Source of the DNA: Acidimicrobiia bacterium
Lineage (GTDB): Bacteria; Actinomycetota; Acidimicrobiia; Spongiisociales; Spongiisociaceae
Direction of reading: 5' to 3'
NCBI GenBank assembly: GCA_011523635.1
Contig: WTGI01000057.1
Coordinates: 6,804 to 70,803 of the forward strand
DNA length: 64,000 nt
In this document: in pieces, positions 40,469-52,253 of the stretch
Position numbering within the stretch: the first letter of the stretch is position 1
Layout of the letters: the number at the start of each line of letters is the position of its first letter
Notes under the pieces: model-generated
What the model saw: only the letters and a program-made list of their open reading frames with translations
Databases searched by the model: none
Told to the model about the DNA's origin: nothing
Position numbers and translations under genes: made by a program

Positions 40469-41381
40469 CGCCGCCCTCCTTTCTCAGCGCGCCGAACCTC
40501 CACAACTGCACCAGGGCGATCCCCAGACCGAGCACGAAGATCGAGACGCCCACCGCCGCGCCGAAGCCCAACTCCCTGAACCGGAACGCCGAGCGGTACA
40601 TGTAAAGGACGAGGGTCAGACCCTGCTCTCCCGGTCCCCCGCTGGTCTGGTAGGGAGCGCCGGTGAAGAACAGGAGGATGAATATCTGGTCGAAGATCCG
40701 GATGGCGTCGTTGACGAGCAGGACCAGCACCAGGAGGGACACCGGCCGCAGCAGGGGGACGGTCACTCTCCGGAACGAGGCCCAGGGCCCCGCCCCGTCG
40801 ACCAGGGCGGCATCGTACAGGGAGGGCGGGATGCCCTGCAGACCGGCCAGGAAGTAGATCATGGGAACCGAAGTCCACTGCCACAGCAGGAGCCCGACGA
40901 TGGCGGGTTTGACGAAAGCCGGTGTTCCTGTGAAGTCGAAGGGGCCGAGCCCGACGAGGCCCAGCAACCAATTAAGCGCTCCGTAGTGCTCGCTGTAGAT
41001 GACGATGAACACCATGGCGATCACCACGGTCGGGGTACCGATCGGTAGGAAGAACGCAGTCCTTAGGAAGGTGCGGAGTCGGATCCAGTGGGTGTTCAGA
41101 ATCATCGCCAGGAACAGTGCGGTCGGTACGATGACGATTACCGCCGCGACCGCCAGCCAGCCCGTGTTGGTGAGGGCTTTCAGGAAAGAGGGGTCCTTGA
41201 GCATTCGCCGGTAGTTGGACAGGCCGATCAACTCGGGCTCCTGGCCGACCGCGCCGGTCCATCTGGTCAGGCTCAGGTAGATCCCCAGCGCGGCCGGGTA
41301 GATCGTGAAGATGCTGAAGAGGATCAGGAAGGGCGACAGGAACAGGTAGGGGGCGAATCGCGACTCACGCGATCCTCGCAC
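40455..41381 (-). CDS. Carbohydrate ABC transporter permease, MalF type (CUT1)
   Basis: A permease of about 308 residues with six to seven helices, the first starting at APYLFLSPFLILFSIF, and the EAA loop YDAALVDGAGPWASFRRVTVP. The start is uncertain. GTG 41381 has AGGG 6 bases upstream and gives the usual short N-terminus; GTG 41426, GTG 41459 and TTG 41486 are longer alternatives. It lies downstream of the binding-protein gene and overlaps the MalG-type gene, forming one importer. Confidence 0.85.
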   Translation of the reverse strand: MRGSRESRFAPYLFLSPFLILFSIFTIYPAALGIYLSLTRWTGAVGQEPELIGLSNYRRMLKDPSFLKALTNTGWLAVAAVIVIVPTALFLAMILNTHWIRLRTFLRTAFFLPIGTPTVVIAMVFIVIYSEHYGALNWLLGLVGLGPFDFTGTPAFVKPAIVGLLLWQWTSVPMIYFLAGLQGIPPSLYDAALVDGAGPWASFRRVTVPLLRPVSLLVLVLLVNDAIRIFDQIFILLFFTGAPYQTSGGPGEQGLTLVLYMYRSAFRFRELGFGAAVGVSIFVLGLGIALVQLWRFGALRKEGGGAGH

Positions 41382-41592
41382 GGTATGCCCTGAGCGTGCA
41401 CGTGGTGGATCGGATCGGGATTCCACGCTCAGTGGCCGGCTCCGTTCGCGGCGCTCCACGATGAACGGCTGGCCGCCACAGGGCAACGATCGTTAGTCAT
41501 GACCAGCGGCGGCTCAGCCCACACTTCATCACCGGAGCAAGTTGTCTTACCGCACCGCGGCTCTGTCGATCCGGACTACGGTGCCGTGTGTA

Positions 41593-42954
41593 TCACTCTC
41601 CGGCCATCGCCCGGATAGCGTCCGCGGCCTCCTTGAGGGCGACTGCCGGTTCCTTGTCTCCCGCCAGCACGGGCGGCACCGTGTTGGTGGTGAGATGGTC
41701 CAGGGCCCGGATGAGGAGCGGATGGGTGTTGACGGTGGCGAAGTTCTCGATCATCGCTGTATAGACCGGGGCCACGGGCTGCTCCAGGTACGGATGTACG
41801 GCTTCGGCCAGCGCCGGATCGTCGTAGGCCGCCAGGTTCATGGGCGGCGTCGCGAAGTCCTCGAACCTCTTGACGTTGTTCTCCACCGACAGGAACCCGA
41901 AGGCGAGGAAGTCGAACACCAACTCCTGGTGCGGTCCGGCCAGTACCGGGTAGATGGGGGCTCCGCCCCGCGCGCTCGTGTAGCCGGCCTCGAACTTCGG
42001 GGGCGGTGCCATCTTGAACTTGCCCTGGTGCTCGGGCAGGTTCGGGGGCAGCAGCAGATCGCCGTACCAGTTGGGCATGTACGCGCCGCCGATGGTGTCA
42101 TCACGGTAGGCCTCGAAGGTCCCGGCGCCGTAGAACTCGCTGGTCGTGAAGGCGATGTCCTCACGAACCATCCGGACGAGGGTCTCGAGGGCCTCCAGGT
42201 TCTCATCAGCATCGAGATTGACGGCACCTTCCTCGTCGAAGACGTTCCCGCCCGCATGGGGCATCATGTAGTTGAAGTGCCTCGACGTGCTGTCCTCGAT
42301 GATCATGATGTTGGCACCGGTCGCGGCCTTGAGCTTCTTCCCGCCCTCGATGAAGTCGTCCCAGGACGCGAAGTCGGCACTGATACCGGCCTGCTCGAAG
42401 AGGTCGGCCCGGTAGTAGTAGGTGACCGCCGAGAGGAGTCCCGGAATGCCGTAATACCGGCCCTTGAACTTGCCCTCGCGCATCCCTCCGGCTATCTGGT
42501 CGACCCACGGTTGGGCGGCGTCGGTGAAGTCGTAGAGACCCGACTCGTGGAGACCGGCTGCCAGAGCCGAATTCCACGTGTCCTCGCTGTCGAGGTCGGT
42601 GCTGTCGGCTATCTTCTCGCCGGCTGCCAGCTGGTCGAGAACCCGCTGCCGTACCTCCGCCGGTTGCTCGGCCGGGATGTCGAACGTGATGTCGTAGTTC
42701 GGGTGCATGGCGGCGAAATCCGGTCCGATATCGGTGAAGAACTGGACGGCCGACTGGTCGGCGGTCAGGATCGTGATAGTGACCGGTTCCTTGCCCATAG
42801 TGGTGGGAGCGGCTGTCGTGGCCGCCGCCGTCGTTGGTGGGGATGTGGTGGCGGCCGGCTCGTCGTCGCCACAGGCAGCCAATCCGAAGACGGCCAGACC
42901 TCCACCGACCTGCAACGAAGCCTTTAGGAACTCTCTCCTGCTTCTGACTACCAC
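41593..42954 (-). CDS. Extracellular sugar-binding protein of a CUT1 ABC transporter
   Basis: A 453-residue SBP_bac_1-family protein. The signal has a twin-arginine-like SRREFLKASLQVGGGLAVFG and a lipobox GLAAC. A Pro/Thr/Ala linker follows before the mature binding domain (VTILTADQSAVQFFTDIGP, DFIEGGKKLKAATGA, DDTIGGAYMPNWYGD). GTG 42954 is chosen because GGAGGAG lies 6-7 bases upstream and it begins just before the signal; a GTG at 42978 would add eight residues. It is the first gene of the importer operon and binds the unknown carbohydrate. Confidence 0.88.
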   Translation of the reverse strand: MVVRSRREFLKASLQVGGGLAVFGLAACGDDEPAATTSPPTTAAATTAAPTTMGKEPVTITILTADQSAVQFFTDIGPDFAAMHPNYDITFDIPAEQPAEVRQRVLDQLAAGEKIADSTDLDSEDTWNSALAAGLHESGLYDFTDAAQPWVDQIAGGMREGKFKGRYYGIPGLLSAVTYYYRADLFEQAGISADFASWDDFIEGGKKLKAATGANIMIIEDSTSRHFNYMMPHAGGNVFDEEGAVNLDADENLEALETLVRMVREDIAFTTSEFYGAGTFEAYRDDTIGGAYMPNWYGDLLLPPNLPEHQGKFKMAPPPKFEAGYTSARGGAPIYPVLAGPHQELVFDFLAFGFLSVENNVKRFEDFATPPMNLAAYDDPALAEAVHPYLEQPVAPVYTAMIENFATVNTHPLLIRALDHLTTNTVPPVLAGDKEPAVALKEAADAIRAMAGE

Positions 42955-43156
42955 GGCGCTCTCCTCCCGCCCGATCACGATTCCTGGTCGATGAACTCAA
43001 CATGGGAATCCGGTACCCGTCGTCGAGGTTAGCCCAGGTCATATGGCCCTTCAACTGGTTTCCGCCGTGTGGTCGAGCCGGTCGACGAGGACCGGACCGC
43101 ACGCTGCGAGGTGCGCCGACCGATAAGATCAGAGCCGGACCACAGGGGCGCGGCGC

Positions 43157-44233
43157 ATGAGCATGATCCAGACGGTTACCGGACCGATCCACCCGGACGA
43201 TCTGGGGATAGTGTCTCTTCACGAGCACGTGTATTCCGCCGGGCCTGACCCGGACGCGGACGACGGGGACCACTCCGACTTCCCGTACTGGGATCTGCCG
43301 ATCACGATCGACATCCTCGGCGACCTCCGGCGTGGGGCGCCCAACCGCCAGAACATGTCGCTCGACGACGAGGGGATCGCGGCCGAGGAGTTGGGGCATT
43401 TCGCCGCCCACGGAGGCACGACGGTGGTCGACAACACGGGGGTGGGCCTCAACCGGGATCCGGTGGCCCTGCGGCGGATCGCCGAGGCGAGCGGAGTGAA
43501 CATCGTCACTACCACCGGTTTCTACAAGCACGGGATGCACCCTCCCTGGGTGGCGAACATGACCACCGACCAGGTGGCCGACCTGATGGTGACCGAGTTG
43601 GACGAGGGGATAGACGGCACCGGGATCAAGGCCGGGTCCATAGGCGAGTGCGCCTGCTCGGAGGAGCCCCTGCCATACCACCCGGAGGAGGAGAAGATCC
43701 TCCGGGCGGCCTGCCGGGCACAGATCAGGACCGGGGTGGGGTTCACCGTCCATCCCTCGATATTCGACGCCGTCCGGGGTGGCATCGCCACGGTCGGGGA
43801 GGCCTATGTGGATCTGATCGAGCAGGAGGGGGCCGACCTCGAGAGCTTCTACCTGAGTCATTGCGATCTCAGCCTCGACCACCTCGATTACCACCGCAGG
43901 CTGCTGGACCGGGGGATCACGATCTCCTACGACACCTTCGGGTACGAAGGCTTCAACCTGCCCGCGTTCCTGGGAGGATGCCGCATGCCCAGCGATATCG
44001 AGCGGGTCGACGCCATCGCCATCCTCTGCCACGAGGGTTATGACCGCCAGATCGTGATGGCTCAGGATGTGGGAATGCGGATGTTCTGGAAGCGCTACGG
44101 CGGGTCCGGTTACTCGCTGGTGCTCGAATGGGCCGTGCCGATACTGCGCGCCCGGGGGGTGACCGAATCGCAGATCCACAACATGCTGGTCGAGAACCCC
44201 AAGCGCATTCTCACTCCAGCCGCCGGTCGATGA
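43157..44233 (+). CDS. Phosphotriesterase-family metal hydrolase (lactonase/amidohydrolase)
   Basis: A 358-residue enzyme of the PTE subgroup of the amidohydrolases. Metal ligands are visible in SLHEHVYSAG (HxH), the carboxylated lysine in GIKAGSIGE, His in GFTVHPS, His in YLSHCDLS and Asp in VMAQDVGM. Family members hydrolyse organophosphates, lactones of sugars or homoserines, or phospho-sugars. The position next to a sugar importer and a hydantoinase/oxoprolinase suggests a lactone or cyclic amide substrate. It is divergent from the binding-protein gene, and the HyuA-HyuB gene begins 46 bases downstream. Confidence 0.87.
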   Translation: MSMIQTVTGPIHPDDLGIVSLHEHVYSAGPDPDADDGDHSDFPYWDLPITIDILGDLRRGAPNRQNMSLDDEGIAAEELGHFAAHGGTTVVDNTGVGLNRDPVALRRIAEASGVNIVTTTGFYKHGMHPPWVANMTTDQVADLMVTELDEGIDGTGIKAGSIGECACSEEPLPYHPEEEKILRAACRAQIRTGVGFTVHPSIFDAVRGGIATVGEAYVDLIEQEGADLESFYLSHCDLSLDHLDYHRRLLDRGITISYDTFGYEGFNLPAFLGGCRMPSDIERVDAIAILCHEGYDRQIVMAQDVGMRMFWKRYGGSGYSLVLEWAVPILRARGVTESQIHNMLVENPKRILTPAAGR

Positions 44234-44279
44234 GCGTCATCGAGCCGATGAGAGCCAGCCCCGGAGCGCGGTCGGTCGG

Positions 44280-47924
<3,645 letters not shown>

Positions 47925-47931
47925 GAAGAGG

Positions 47932-48336
47932 TCAGGTAGTGCGGGCGATCCGTATCAGTGCCTCCATCGCTCTCAGTGCCCGCTTCGTCTCCGGCATCGA
48001 TGGGCTTCGATCCTCGCACTGAGCCTTGTTCTTCACGTTCACCAGGGCGATCAGGTATGCGCCCGCATCTTGTGCTTGGCCCGGGGCTTGCCTGAGCAGG
48101 TCTATGGCGTCGGCGTGGTTACCGCTCGCCGAGCGTTGCCGGAGGGTTCGGCAAGAGATCGAGTCAGCGGCGGCGATTCCGGCGAGGACGGCATTGCTGA
48201 CCGCCACCGAGCGGGTGGGACCATCGTCCGACAGGGGGTCGAGACCGGCGGCCAGTGCGAACGCCTCGGCCTTGTTCAGGCGAGCATCGGAGTAGGCGTC
48301 ATCACAGGCAGCCCGCCGTGCGGCACGCCGCCTCAT
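47932..48336 (-). CDS. HEPN-domain protein, putative toxin/RNase of an MNT/HEPN pair
   Basis: A 134-residue mostly helical protein resembling the SAV_6107-type HEPN family. It shows AEAFALAAGL, AVSNAVLAGIAAADSISCRTL and a candidate catalytic RX5H motif at Arg68-His74 (RSASGNH), then a helix with NVKNKAQCED. The RX4-6H motif marks metal-independent HEPN RNases. The ATG at 48336 overlaps the nucleotidyltransferase stop (ATGA), the classic arrangement of HEPN/MNT toxin-antitoxin modules. It converges on the HyuA-HyuB gene with 7 bases between. Confidence 0.7.
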   Translation of the reverse strand: MRRRAARRAACDDAYSDARLNKAEAFALAAGLDPLSDDGPTRSVAVSNAVLAGIAAADSISCRTLRQRSASGNHADAIDLLRQAPGQAQDAGAYLIALVNVKNKAQCEDRSPSMPETKRALRAMEALIRIARTT

Positions 48337-48929
48337 GCGCTATAGGCGAGGAGGTCGATGGAGTCGCGGTCCAGAGACGCGGCGAACGCGGGTGCCCGTT
48401 CAGGTAGGCCGGCATACTCGTCTTCGGTGTAGACCAACGGGGTACAGGGGTTGCCGGTCAATCGCGCCACGGCCACCGCGATGTCCGCGGCCGCTGACCA
48501 TCGGGTCGACTCTTCGGTGGTATCCGGCCAGACCACCAGCAGGTCGATGTCGCTTCCGTGTGCCGCCTCGCGGCGGGCTACGGAGCCGAACAGCAGGGCA
48601 TTTGATGCGCCGGGGGCGTAGGTCCGCACAGCTTCAGCAATCCGGATCGGTATGGCCTCGTCCATCGCGACCACTTCGAGGACGGCGGGGGCCAGGACGT
48701 GGGCGCGGTTCAACCTGTGCAGCAAGGCGCGACCCGCTGCGGTCTGGCTAACCAGGCCGGTATCCGCCAGCCTGTCCAGCGCCTTCTGGACGCCTGCCTG
48801 GCTGGCAGGCGTCGAGACGAGTCTCTGCACCGCCCGCCCCGTGAGCGGGTGGGTGGCCCTGGCCAGCACTTCGAGCACCGCGCCGGTGAGACCGGGCGCA
48901 AGCACGCTGATCGGGTGGGTCAAGTCCAT
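48333..48929 (-). CDS. Winged-helix/minimal nucleotidyltransferase (MNT) fusion, putative antitoxin and repressor
   Basis: A 198-residue protein with two parts. Residues 10-75 look like a MarR-type winged helix (GAVLEVLARATHPLTGRAVQ, GVQKALDRLADTGLV). Residues 95-190 are a Pol-beta-type nucleotidyltransferase with Gly115-Ser116 and the DxD pair Asp127/Asp129 (FGSVARREAAHGSDIDLLV). In HEPN/MNT modules the MNT AMPylates or masks the HEPN toxin. The fused DNA-binding domain would let the same protein repress its promoter. The ATG at 48929 lies 7 bases after a TAGAGT -10 hexamer and immediately next to a 42-base inverted repeat. Confidence 0.78.
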   Translation of the reverse strand: MDLTHPISVLAPGLTGAVLEVLARATHPLTGRAVQRLVSTPASQAGVQKALDRLADTGLVSQTAAGRALLHRLNRAHVLAPAVLEVVAMDEAIPIRIAEAVRTYAPGASNALLFGSVARREAAHGSDIDLLVVWPDTTEESTRWSAAADIAVAVARLTGNPCTPLVYTEDEYAGLPERAPAFAASLDRDSIDLLAYSA

Positions 48930-48971
48930 TATGCACACTCTAATCTGCATATGACCACTAGAGTATGCATA
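48930..48971 (-). promoter_or_regulatory. Promoter-spanning inverted repeat of the MNT/HEPN operon
   Basis: TATGCACACTCTA (48930-48942) and TAGAGTATGCATA (48959-48971) match as an inverted repeat at 12 of 13 positions around a 16-base spacer. On the minus strand the proximal arm contains the -10 TAGAGT (48942-48937) and the transcription start, and the distal arm covers the -35 region. The first coding base follows directly. Such placement suits a repressor dimer, most simply the winged-helix MNT protein itself. Confidence 0.65.
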
Positions 48972-49023
48972 GAGGTTGGGATTGCCGGAATGTCTCGGCC
49001 TGAGACGCCCCCATGCCCGTAGG

Positions 49024-49482
49024 TCAGGGGCAGCGCCGGTTCGCTTCGGTTTCCAGTAGCTGCGCGTAGGAAGCCACCCCCGGCGCCGATCCGGACACGC
49101 CCAGCCGGTCCGCCCGGAGTCGGGCCGCCTCGGTCGCCGCCCCCTGGCGGGAGGCGCCGCCCTCACCGGCGCCGCAGATACCGGAGATGTCGGAGCGAAC
49201 CTCGTCCTCGGTCAGGCCGGCGAAGGGAGTACCGGCGGCCTCGGACGCCAAGCGATCCATCAGGTCGAGCGGTGGGGATGCCGGTTGCGCCACCGTGGTT
49301 CCTGAAGTGTCCGTTGCCGGACACCAGGAGCATTCCTCGACCTTGCCGGTGGTCGACGTCGGATCCTCGACCTCGGCGACGGTGGCGGATGTCGGAGGCT
49401 CGGCTTCGGTCTCCGTACCGTCACACCCCGATGACAGGATTACGGCGGCCAGTATCCAGAGGGAGAGACGGGCGGTCCTCAA
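49024..49482 (-). CDS. Hypothetical lipoprotein
   Basis: A 152-residue secreted lipoprotein of unknown function. It has a signal peptide with lipobox LSSGC, a Thr/Glu/Pro-rich linker, a CSWCPAT motif with two cysteines, and a small C-terminal domain with further cysteines (SGICGAGEGG, ANRRC). The TTG at 49482 overlaps the CocE-like gene's stop as TTGA. No family is recognised. The tight coupling suggests it is made together with the hydrolase. Confidence 0.65.
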   Translation of the reverse strand: MRTARLSLWILAAVILSSGCDGTETEAEPPTSATVAEVEDPTSTTGKVEECSWCPATDTSGTTVAQPASPPLDLMDRLASEAAGTPFAGLTEDEVRSDISGICGAGEGGASRQGAATEAARLRADRLGVSGSAPGVASYAQLLETEANRRCP

Positions 49483-51179
49483 CGGGGGATGACAGGTAGG
49501 AGCACGTGGCTGGGCCGGTCCTGGTCATGGAACACCGTCTGGGTGGCGGGTTGCATCGAGGTCTCGTTCCAGAGCTCCCCACCCATGTTGGGGTTGCGGT
49601 CGAAGCGCGGGAAGTTGCTGCTCGAAACCTCCACCCGGAGCCGGTGGCCGGCATTGAAGACCTGGCTGGTTTGCCACATGTCGATGGTGAACTCGTACGG
49701 GGTGCCCGGTTCCATGAGCGCCGGGTCGGTGACCGAGTCGCGGTACCGGGCGCGGCGGATCCCCTCGCACACGATGATGGACCGGCCGTCCGGATGGACG
49801 TCGCAGAGGGTGGCGGTGAAGTCGGTGTCGGGCGCCGAACTGGCGGCGTAGAGGGTCATCGTGACCGGGCCGGTGACCTCCAGATCGCCGTCGAGCGGTT
49901 TGCTGGTGTACACGAGGACATCGGTCCGCTCCTGTAACTCGGAACGGTCCTTGGGCCCGGCGTTGTCGAGCATCACGTCGCAGCCTCCGAGGGTGGGAAC
50001 CGGATTCTCGGGGTCGTACTCGAAGCGATCGGCCGGTTCGTCGGCCGGATGGTCGAAGGACGCGCTTCCGTTGCCGGAGAGCGAGCGGGCGTCTCCTTCG
50101 CCGTGCAGGTAGAGGGGCCGGTAGTCGGTGCGGGCCAGGGGCCACTCGCTCTCGCTGCGCCATTCGGCGTCGCCCATCACGTAGATCCTCACCGGCGGCT
50201 CCCCGTCCACGCCGTTGTCAATACCCTTGAGTCGACGGTCGTACCAATCGAGGTGGAGACCGGGCAGGTCGAACTGCACGCCGGGCCCGAGGTCGATGTC
50301 GCCGTTGCGGTCGGCCCGGTCGAGGTCGTGCGACCACGGGCCGATGATGATCCGGGTCAGGTCACGGGCCGCCTCGGACCCTCCCCCTCGCTTGAGGCCG
50401 GTGTAGGCCTTGAAGACCTCGCGTGACAGGTTGTCGTACCAGCCGGTGACGAAGTGCGCGGGCGTCTCGATCATCCCGTACTTGTCCTTCAATCCGTACG
50501 TCTGCCACGACTCGTCGAAGGTGGGATGGTCCAGGAAAGTCCAGTACGCGGGCCGGAAGATGCCTGACACGGCTCCTTTGAGGGGCATATGACGGTACAA
50601 CGCCTCGACGTCGAGGAATTCGAAGCTGGTGCAGTTCATGGTCCGCCGACCGCTATTGATACCCCACACGAAATTCTGCAACTGGAGGACTCCGCCGTCC
50701 ATCAGGAAGTAACCGAAATTGTCCTCCTGGTTGCCTACGGGCAGGATTCCCCTGAGCGAGGGATGGCCGGACAGGGCCGCCTGCAGTTGGGTGAAGGCGA
50801 CGTAGGACTGTCCGAACATACCGATGTTGCCGTCGCACCAGGGCTGGGAGGCCAGCCATGCCAGCGTGTCGGCCCCGTCGGAAGCTTCGTGGATGTAGGG
50901 AACGTAGTCGCCACCCGAGTCGTAACGTCCCCGGCAGTCCTGCATCACCGCCGCGTATCCGCCTCCGAGGAAGCGAGGCACCCATTCCTGCAAGTAGGCG
51001 AGGTCGGTACACACCTCACCGCTCTGCTTGCCGTATTTCGTGCGGCACAGGAGGGTTGGGAAGGGCCCGTCGCCTGGCGGCAAGTAGACATCGGCCGACA
51101 AGTTGACCCCGTCCCGCATAGGGACCATCACGTCGATCATGACCGATACCCCGGCCCGAACCTCCTGTATGGCGGTCAT
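49479..51179 (-). CDS. CocE/NonD-family alpha/beta hydrolase (first copy)
   Basis: A 566-residue serine hydrolase of the X-Pro dipeptidyl-peptidase S15/CocE group, which includes cocaine esterase and alpha-amino-acid ester hydrolases. The nucleophile lies in GMFGQSYVAF, the Asp in FVTGWYDNLS and the His in GPWSHDLDR. The C-terminal jelly-roll domain ends GHRLRVEVSSSNFPRFDRN. A very strong GGAGGGAGG site precedes the ATG at 51179. A second homologue is encoded at 54903. The enzyme probably acts on acylated amino acid or amide-type esters; location is uncertain because no signal peptide is seen. Confidence 0.88.
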   Translation of the reverse strand: MTAIQEVRAGVSVMIDVMVPMRDGVNLSADVYLPPGDGPFPTLLCRTKYGKQSGEVCTDLAYLQEWVPRFLGGGYAAVMQDCRGRYDSGGDYVPYIHEASDGADTLAWLASQPWCDGNIGMFGQSYVAFTQLQAALSGHPSLRGILPVGNQEDNFGYFLMDGGVLQLQNFVWGINSGRRTMNCTSFEFLDVEALYRHMPLKGAVSGIFRPAYWTFLDHPTFDESWQTYGLKDKYGMIETPAHFVTGWYDNLSREVFKAYTGLKRGGGSEAARDLTRIIIGPWSHDLDRADRNGDIDLGPGVQFDLPGLHLDWYDRRLKGIDNGVDGEPPVRIYVMGDAEWRSESEWPLARTDYRPLYLHGEGDARSLSGNGSASFDHPADEPADRFEYDPENPVPTLGGCDVMLDNAGPKDRSELQERTDVLVYTSKPLDGDLEVTGPVTMTLYAASSAPDTDFTATLCDVHPDGRSIIVCEGIRRARYRDSVTDPALMEPGTPYEFTIDMWQTSQVFNAGHRLRVEVSSSNFPRFDRNPNMGGELWNETSMQPATQTVFHDQDRPSHVLLPVIPR

Positions 51180-51345
51180 CCTTGCCTCCCTCCGGGGACG
51201 GTGGTCGATCGGCGAAGCCCGCCCCGCGGCCGTGCTCCACGCTGCGCCCAACGCTAGCCGGGACCCATTTCGGCGGTGGCGAGGATGTCCACTACGGGTG
51301 TACGGTGGGGTGGAGACCGCACAAGGCGAGGATGGGGAGGTCGGG

Positions 51346-52236
51346 ATGATCATTGATACGCATGTGTGGCTGTCCAAGCCGGAGCACTGGGGCGACCAGG
51401 ACATCATGGACGACGCCATGTACAAGGCGGGATGGGCCGCTCGGGGTCTCGGTACGAAGACCGGGCTCACCAAGGGCATCAACGCCGAGCAGATGGTGGA
51501 GATCATGGACGAGGCGGGGGTCGACATGGCTGTCTGCCACTCGGTGAAGGTGCCCCGCCTCAACACCCACGTCCCGACCGAGTGGGTGATTTCTGAGTGT
51601 GCCAAGTTCCCCGACCGCCTGATCCCGATGGGCAGCGTCGACCTGCTCGGCGGCGTCAAGTCCCTGCGGGAGATGGAGGAGATCACCGCCATGGGTGGCG
51701 TCGGCATGAAGATGACCCCCGCGCCGAGCTACGGGATCCCCCTCAACGACGAGCGCCTCATGCCGATCTACGAGAAGGCGGCCGAGCTTGGGATGATCAT
51801 CCAGATCCACACCGGATGGTCCGGGTTCGGCCGGCTCGCCGACCAGCATCCCATCCTCCTGGACGACGTGGCGGTGCGCGTCCCCGAGTTGAAGCTGATC
51901 GTGGTGCACGCCGGGGAGAACTACTACGAGGAAGTAGTGATGATGATGCTGAAGAACCCCAACATGTACGCCGGCACCGGCTGGTGGGGGTTCCTGCAGC
52001 CGCTCGAGACCAACGTGCGGTTCCTCAAGTACGCCAAGCACTTCATGGTGCTGGACAAGTGCCTGTGGGGTACCGACAACTTCGACTGCCGCGAGGACGT
52101 GCCGTACACCAGGTCCTTCCCGAGGCTGGCCCGGGAACTGAACATCGCTCCGGGGTTGCCGGAGTTGACGGACGAGGACATCGATGCCTACCTGGGCGGC
52201 AACGCCGCCAAGCTGTACGGGGTCGAGAAGGACTGA
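51346..52236 (+). CDS. Amidohydrolase_2-family hydrolase/decarboxylase
   Basis: A 296-residue TIM-barrel enzyme of the amidohydrolase_2 (ACMSD-like) family. It shows an N-terminal IIDTHVWLS, in which the first HxH ligand is reduced to one histidine, IQIHTGWSGFG and IVVHAGENYYEE histidines, and the catalytic Asp in CLWGTDNFDC. Members decarboxylate or hydrolyse aromatic and heterocyclic acids. GGGGAGG lies 5 bases upstream of the ATG at 51346. It is divergent from the first CocE gene and is followed 17 bases on by the aldolase-like gene. Confidence 0.85.
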   Translation: MIIDTHVWLSKPEHWGDQDIMDDAMYKAGWAARGLGTKTGLTKGINAEQMVEIMDEAGVDMAVCHSVKVPRLNTHVPTEWVISECAKFPDRLIPMGSVDLLGGVKSLREMEEITAMGGVGMKMTPAPSYGIPLNDERLMPIYEKAAELGMIIQIHTGWSGFGRLADQHPILLDDVAVRVPELKLIVVHAGENYYEEVVMMMLKNPNMYAGTGWWGFLQPLETNVRFLKYAKHFMVLDKCLWGTDNFDCREDVPYTRSFPRLARELNIAPGLPELTDEDIDAYLGGNAAKLYGVEKD

Positions 52237-52253
52237 TCAGCCGAGGGCGCCCG

